DNA of 27,113 nt, taken from assembly GCA_027972325.1 (NCBI GenBank), contig JAPMOS010000213.1, positions 22,501 through 49,613 of the forward strand, written 5' to 3'. Position 1 is the stretch's first letter; every line of letters begins with the position of its first letter. The notes under the pieces were generated by a model. That model did not search any database. It was not told the origin of the DNA and saw only the letters and a program-made list of their open reading frames with translations. This document shows, one piece after another, positions 13,540 through 27,113 of this stretch. The translations under genes and the position numbers were made by a program. This DNA is from Paratrimastix pyriformis. Lineage: Eukaryota > Preaxostyla > Paratrimastigidae.

Positions 13540-14880
13540 AGAGCGGCGGACGGATCGCGCACACGACGCACCACCCCGACGACACCATCACCAGCTCCAT
13601 CTTGCCCGGTCGAAGCGATCGGAGCAACGAAGTCCTATTGCCGTCGATCAGGAGTGACGGAGGCGAGAACAAACGAGACCCGCAAAGAGCACGACGAAGA
13701 ACCAGGAAGTCAGTGACCATTGACTATCTCCACCGAGCGCTCCCACAGAATTCGAGGGAGTCAATGCGGATCTGCGATTCGCACGCTTAGTGGACGCGTG
13801 TGGCATGCGAGGACTCAGGAGAGTGACAGACTTGAATGTAATAATTCGAGTTTGAATTTCAACTTAGTCTGCGTGCCGTTGAGGTTGAACACGCTATCTC
13901 TCTCTCTGAGTGTTTGTGAGGGGGCTGCACACAAATGGCCAGTGGTATGGTCCGTCCATCAATTGCCAACAAGACCGCATGAAGAACAATCTCGCAAATA
14001 CATAGAGCATGTCCTCTCTCGGAGGGAGGGGGGGGGAGGGGGGATGCATGAAAAATCTCCGCGAAAAATCGTCGAAATAAGCAAACTGCAAAAAGACACT
14101 CACACATTCCAACAAGCCGGTCGAAGAGGAAGAGATAGATAAAGAAGAGTTGCCCAAAAAAACACCGCGATTTCAGGGATATCAGAAAGCAACAAAACAG
14201 TGTTGCCGAAATGGAACGGTTTTCCTCTCGTCCAAATTGAAAAGTCCTTCAAATCCGCAAGCGAACTCAATGTCTTGGTCGCGGTAAGAGACGACAGGTC
14301 CCCATTCAGTCAGAGCATGGGGGCTATCCCTCGGGCTGGGAGAATTCGAACAATCAAGAAAAATAAGGTCCTTTGTGACGGACTTTGCGCGATGATGGAG
14401 GAGCTCGGAAGGATGGGGCTGACTTCGTTCACTATTGAAAACCGAAGACTTGGGGAAGATTTCTTTGTGCCGCATCCGAATATCTGAAAAGAATATCGAG
14501 ATAATGCGAAGGATCAAAGGTGAGTTGTTCGCCGAGTCTCAGCACATGTACCGACATTCTTTGAGAGTAAAACAAAGAGCGAGCTCTGGGGTGTTGTTGT
14601 TAGGTTGGGTGGTGGTGGAAGGAGGTTGGTTCATCATTCAGATTCTGGTCCAGGCTTGATCCGGTCTGCGCTCGAGCAGTCCAAATTTTCCCGCCTGGAG
14701 GAAGAACGGTGGAGCAAAGACAACGGAGAATGACGTGATGATGATGATGATGAAAAGAAGGGGATATTTTGGTTTTTGTGTTAAAAAGGGGCGCGACGAC
14801 CCACATTGGTCCAAGCGCAGCGTCGGACTTGTGCAGCCCTGACAATGATGTGATGATGCTGTATCATCAGCCCTTGTTGT
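13540..14880. other. Downstream of the LINE; no gene recognised
   Basis: Presumably holds the LINE 3' untranslated region and host sequence. Frames at 14182-14517 (minus, 111 codons) and 14200-14487 (plus, 95 codons) are open, but neither shows codon bias or a domain. There is a G-rich GGGAGGGGGGGGAGGG at 14025-14042 and a short (GAT)n at 14736-14753. Confidence 0.4.
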
Positions 14881-14885
14881 GCCGC

Positions 14886-15058
14886 CGAAGGAAGGGTGGA
14901 GGAGGAGGAGAAGGGGAGGAGAGGGAGGGGCGAGGTGATGAAGTGATAAGAAAGAAAGACGATCTTTCCATCTTTCCCTCCCCTCCTCCCTCTCCTCCCT
15001 CCTCCCTCCTCCCTCTCCTCCTCCTCCCCCTTTCCTCCTCCTCCTCCTCCCTCCCCCA
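14886..15058. repeat. Purine tract facing a pyrimidine tract (imperfect inverted repeat)
   Basis: An AG-only stretch of about 50 bp (14886-14934, then AAGAAAGAAAGA) is followed within 30 bp by a CT-only stretch of about 90 bp (14969-15058) rich in CTCCTCCCTC. The two arms are largely complementary, so the strand could fold back, and each arm alone is a triplex (H-DNA) candidate. Confidence 0.7.
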
Positions 15059-15190
15059 CAACTGATTGGAAGGAAGGTCATTGAGCAAGGTAAAACGTGT
15101 TGGCTGCCGATGGGCCGCATCTATCCCCCCCTCAACACCCAACACCCACCCGCTGGGGCTCCGCATGCCGCGGCTGCCCCGGCCGAAGAG

Positions 15191-15290
15191 GAGAACATGC
15201 TGTGTATTTTGCGGGGGGGACCAAGTTCAGGGGCCCAACAAAGAGAAATGGGCGATCAAAAGGAGAACAGAGAGAACATGCTGTGTATTT
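15191..15290. repeat. Direct repeat GAGAACATGCTGTGTATTT, 81 bp apart
   Basis: The 19-mer occurs at 15191-15209 and 15272-15290, each followed by a GCG-rich start and a later AAGTTCA. It looks like an old ~81-bp tandem duplication. The plus-strand frame over it (ENMLCI twice) has no recognised domain. Confidence 0.6.
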
Positions 15291-15384
15291 GCGAGGGCGC
15301 AGGCGACAAGTTCAAGAAGAAAGATGACTTGCGCCGTGCGTTAACAAAAGCCAATAGTAGGACCACAGAGTCCCCCCCACTTTT

Positions 15385-16524
15385 TCAATCATCATCCAAG
15401 ATCACCAGGGGCCGGCGCGCCCCTCCCGTGCTGCTGCTGCTGCCACGCGGCGGGGGCGGCGGGATGGCGGCGGGAAGTGGCGAGTCTGCGGGCGGTTCTG
15501 CTTGCTTGGCGGCACCGGCAGGCTTTCTGCTTCGGCCAGTCGGACGGTCCTGCCCCTTCTGGCTGTCACGGTGCTGCCGCTGCTCTCTGCTTGGGCTGGC
15601 CGGCCGGTCCTGCCGCCCACGAGACACCGGCTGCTGTCGTTGCTGATGCTGATGCTGCCGTTGGTGTCCCTCTGTCTTCGTCTTCTTCTTCTCTTCCGTT
15701 TCATCATCATCATCATCGTCGTCCCCGTGATCATCACCATCATCTGCTTCATCATCGTCACCCTTCTCTGCCTTGTCATCATCATCATCATCGTCGTCGT
15801 CATCATCATCCATCTGCACCACGACCCGGCCACGTCCCACTGACCTGCCCGCCGTCGGGCTCCCCACGCCACTTGGCATTGGCTGCCCCTCCTTCTCTGC
15901 CGCGGCTGCGGCGGCCTTGCTGTTGTTCGTGGCTCGTTGCTGTTTCCGTCGTTGCTGCGAGTGTGGTGATGGCGGAGGAGGATGGTGACTCGTTGGTAAA
16001 CTGGGTCCCAAAGGTGAGAGCGCAGCAGTCGTGGGCGGGCTGCCAGGAAGCGTGGTCTGCCATCCGGCTGCATCGTCAGCTGGGCGACCCGGACAGGGAC
16101 ATTCCGCACCTTCATCATCATCATCGACACACCCAGCACCACCACCACCAGCATCAGCATCATCGACACGCCCATCAACACCGCCAGCATCATCGTCAGC
16201 TCCAGATGGTTTCCCGCCTCGCTGCTTTTGCTGTTGTCGCTGCTTTTTCAGCTTCATGGTGAGGCTGTCCTCAGCAACTGCGTCCCTCGGGCTCGCATCA
16301 GTCACAGCCGGCCCCGAATCCTTCTGCGCCTCTTCTTCGTCCTCACGGCCATCCTCGCCGTCATCGTTGTCATCATCATCGTCGTCATCATCATGATCAT
16401 CATCATCATCATCATCATCGTCATCATCGCCAGAGGACGTCAGGGACGGTGGGGTTTCATCCTCCGTGGTTGTGCTGCGGGAATGGAATGGAGGGAAGAC
16501 AGCGGAGGAAGATGGAGGAACCAT
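15385..16524 (-). CDS. Hypothetical acidic low-complexity protein, 379 codons
   Basis: An uninterrupted ATG-to-TGA frame. It alternates Asp-rich runs (residues about 33-55, 125-135, 237-273) with basic Lys/Arg/Gln patches (KLKKQRQQQKQRGGK; EEKKKTKTEGHQRQ) and a Pro/Ser/Ala tail ending LVILDDD. The Asp runs mix GAT and GAC, which differ only at the silent third base, whereas nearby non-coding (GAT)n arrays are uniform or broken by ATTGG. That pattern favours a translated, constrained ORF. There is no folded domain, signal peptide or membrane segment. Acidic/basic disordered proteins of this kind are common among nuclear chromatin and nucleolar factors, but no family can be named. It could be one exon of a longer gene; no GTCTG-type donor was found inside it. 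Confidence 0.5.
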   Translation of the reverse strand: MVPPSSSAVFPPFHSRSTTTEDETPPSLTSSGDDDDDDDDDDDHDDDDDDDDNDDGEDGREDEEEAQKDSGPAVTDASPRDAVAEDSLTMKLKKQRQQQKQRGGKPSGADDDAGGVDGRVDDADAGGGGAGCVDDDDEGAECPCPGRPADDAAGWQTTLPGSPPTTAALSPLGPSLPTSHHPPPPSPHSQQRRKQQRATNNSKAAAAAAEKEGQPMPSGVGSPTAGRSVGRGRVVVQMDDDDDDDDDDDDKAEKGDDDEADDGDDHGDDDDDDDETEEKKKTKTEGHQRQHQHQQRQQPVSRGRQDRPASPSREQRQHRDSQKGQDRPTGRSRKPAGAAKQAEPPADSPLPAAIPPPPPRGSSSSTGGARRPLVILDDD

Positions 16525-16617
16525 TTTGAATCAGCCAAAAGTGCTTGTGATGAGGTGATGCTGACTGACGCTGACTGACGCTGATGCTGCTTGATGATGT
16601 TGATTCATGCTTGATGC

Positions 16618-17286
<669 letters not shown>

Positions 17287-17397
17287 GGAGGATGACGGAG
17301 CGGACCTTTCTTCTTCCTCGTCGGCAGCCCCACCGTCCTGGTATCAAGAACAACCCCCAAAAAACAAAACCAACGGTGTGAGAACCAGGCCAGCACT

Positions 17398-17670
17398 GGT
17401 ACGGGTGTCGAGTGTCCGTTTGATGGCTGCCCCATTATTGCCGTTGTCTTTGGTGGCCCCACACACACATATCAGTCGGACAGACGAATGGCGGCTGTTT
17501 TCCGCGCGGGTGTCTGGGTAGCCCGCTTGGCTGCTATTGGCATGCATGCACACACACCCTCTTCTGCCTGTTGTTTCTCGTTCACTTCTTTCATGCTGGA
17601 TGGCACACTTATATCCGCCGACGGACGTGTTTCGGGTGTCTGGGTGGTCCGCTCCATCTGATGGCCCCAT

Positions 17671-17671
<1 letters not shown>
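17398..17671. repeat. Degenerate ~115-bp repeats leading into the macrosatellite
   Basis: Three related blocks begin near 17400, 17506 and 17628. Each has a CGGGTGTC(TG)G core followed by a GATGGC- or TTGGCTGC-like stretch and a short CACACA run. They appear to be diverged edge material of the AC-rich array. Confidence 0.5.

Positions 17672-17767
<96 letters not shown>
17672..17767. repeat. (AC)n tract 1, 96 bp
   Basis: Uninterrupted CA dinucleotides; left border of the macrosatellite. Confidence 0.95.
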
Positions 17768-22336
<4,569 letters not shown>

Positions 22337-22362
22337 CACACACACACACACACACACACACA
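22337..22362. repeat. (AC)n tract 4, 26 bp
   Basis: The shortest spacer tract in the array. Confidence 0.9.

Positions 22363-24389
<2,027 letters not shown>

Positions 24390-24469
<80 letters not shown>
24390..24469. repeat. (AC)n tract 6, 80 bp
   Basis: Uninterrupted CA dinucleotides. Confidence 0.95.

Positions 24470-27113
<2,644 letters not shown>

Noticed and set aside
14182-14517. Opposed ORFs of 95 and 111 codons
   Set aside because: Neither has the GC3 bias of the other coding regions or any recognisable motif; likely chance.

Overview
This is nuclear DNA of a eukaryote. The support is a multi-exon gene with short spliceosomal introns, two tRNA genes followed by pol III T-run terminators, a non-LTR retrotransposon, and very heavy microsatellite content. 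Coding stretches are GC-rich in third position and two introns are only 44 and 47 nt, which fits a compact-gene protist or alga better than an animal or plant. I cannot name the taxon from the sequence.

Region 1 (1-5295, minus strand) holds one gene in eight exons that runs off the left edge. Its exons join in phase at all seven junctions to give 537 codons: an N-terminal BRCT domain, a low-complexity Ala/Pro/Thr linker, and a STAND-type P-loop NTPase. Its larger introns are filled with (ATC)n, (CAA)n and (GGA)n arrays, a 10-bp minisatellite, a ~95-bp tandem repeat that contains the start of exon 4, and a ~265-bp insert of bacterial appearance. All eight splice donors begin GTC and seven begin GTCTG, instead of the usual GTAAG/GTGAG.

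Region 2 (5300-9000) is sparse: a possible small ORF, a tRNA-Ala with the unusual anticodon GGC (minus), a cluster of small perfect hairpins, a tandem duplication, an unrecognised plus-strand coding segment with one intron-like gap (again GTCTG donor), and a good tRNA-Lys(CTT).

Region 3 (about 9764-13539, plus strand) is a non-LTR retrotransposon (LINE) with reverse transcriptase, RNase H, a CCHC knuckle and a C-terminal restriction-like endonuclease. Its reading frame changes about four times, always in the same sense.

Region 4 (13540-17670) has an unrecognised 1.3 kb, a purine/pyrimidine inverted tract, a 379-aa acidic low-complexity ORF on the minus strand, and a 670-bp (GAT)n array that shares a unique anchor, in inverted orientation, with the (ATC)n array of the first gene's intron 6.

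Region 5 (17672-27113) is a macrosatellite. Units of about 1.3-1.6 kb, plus shortened ones, are separated by (AC)n tracts of 26 to 742 bp. Four units carry, on the minus strand, a degraded PD-(D/E)XK-like domain of the kind found at the C terminus of retroelement polyproteins. The array continues past the right edge.
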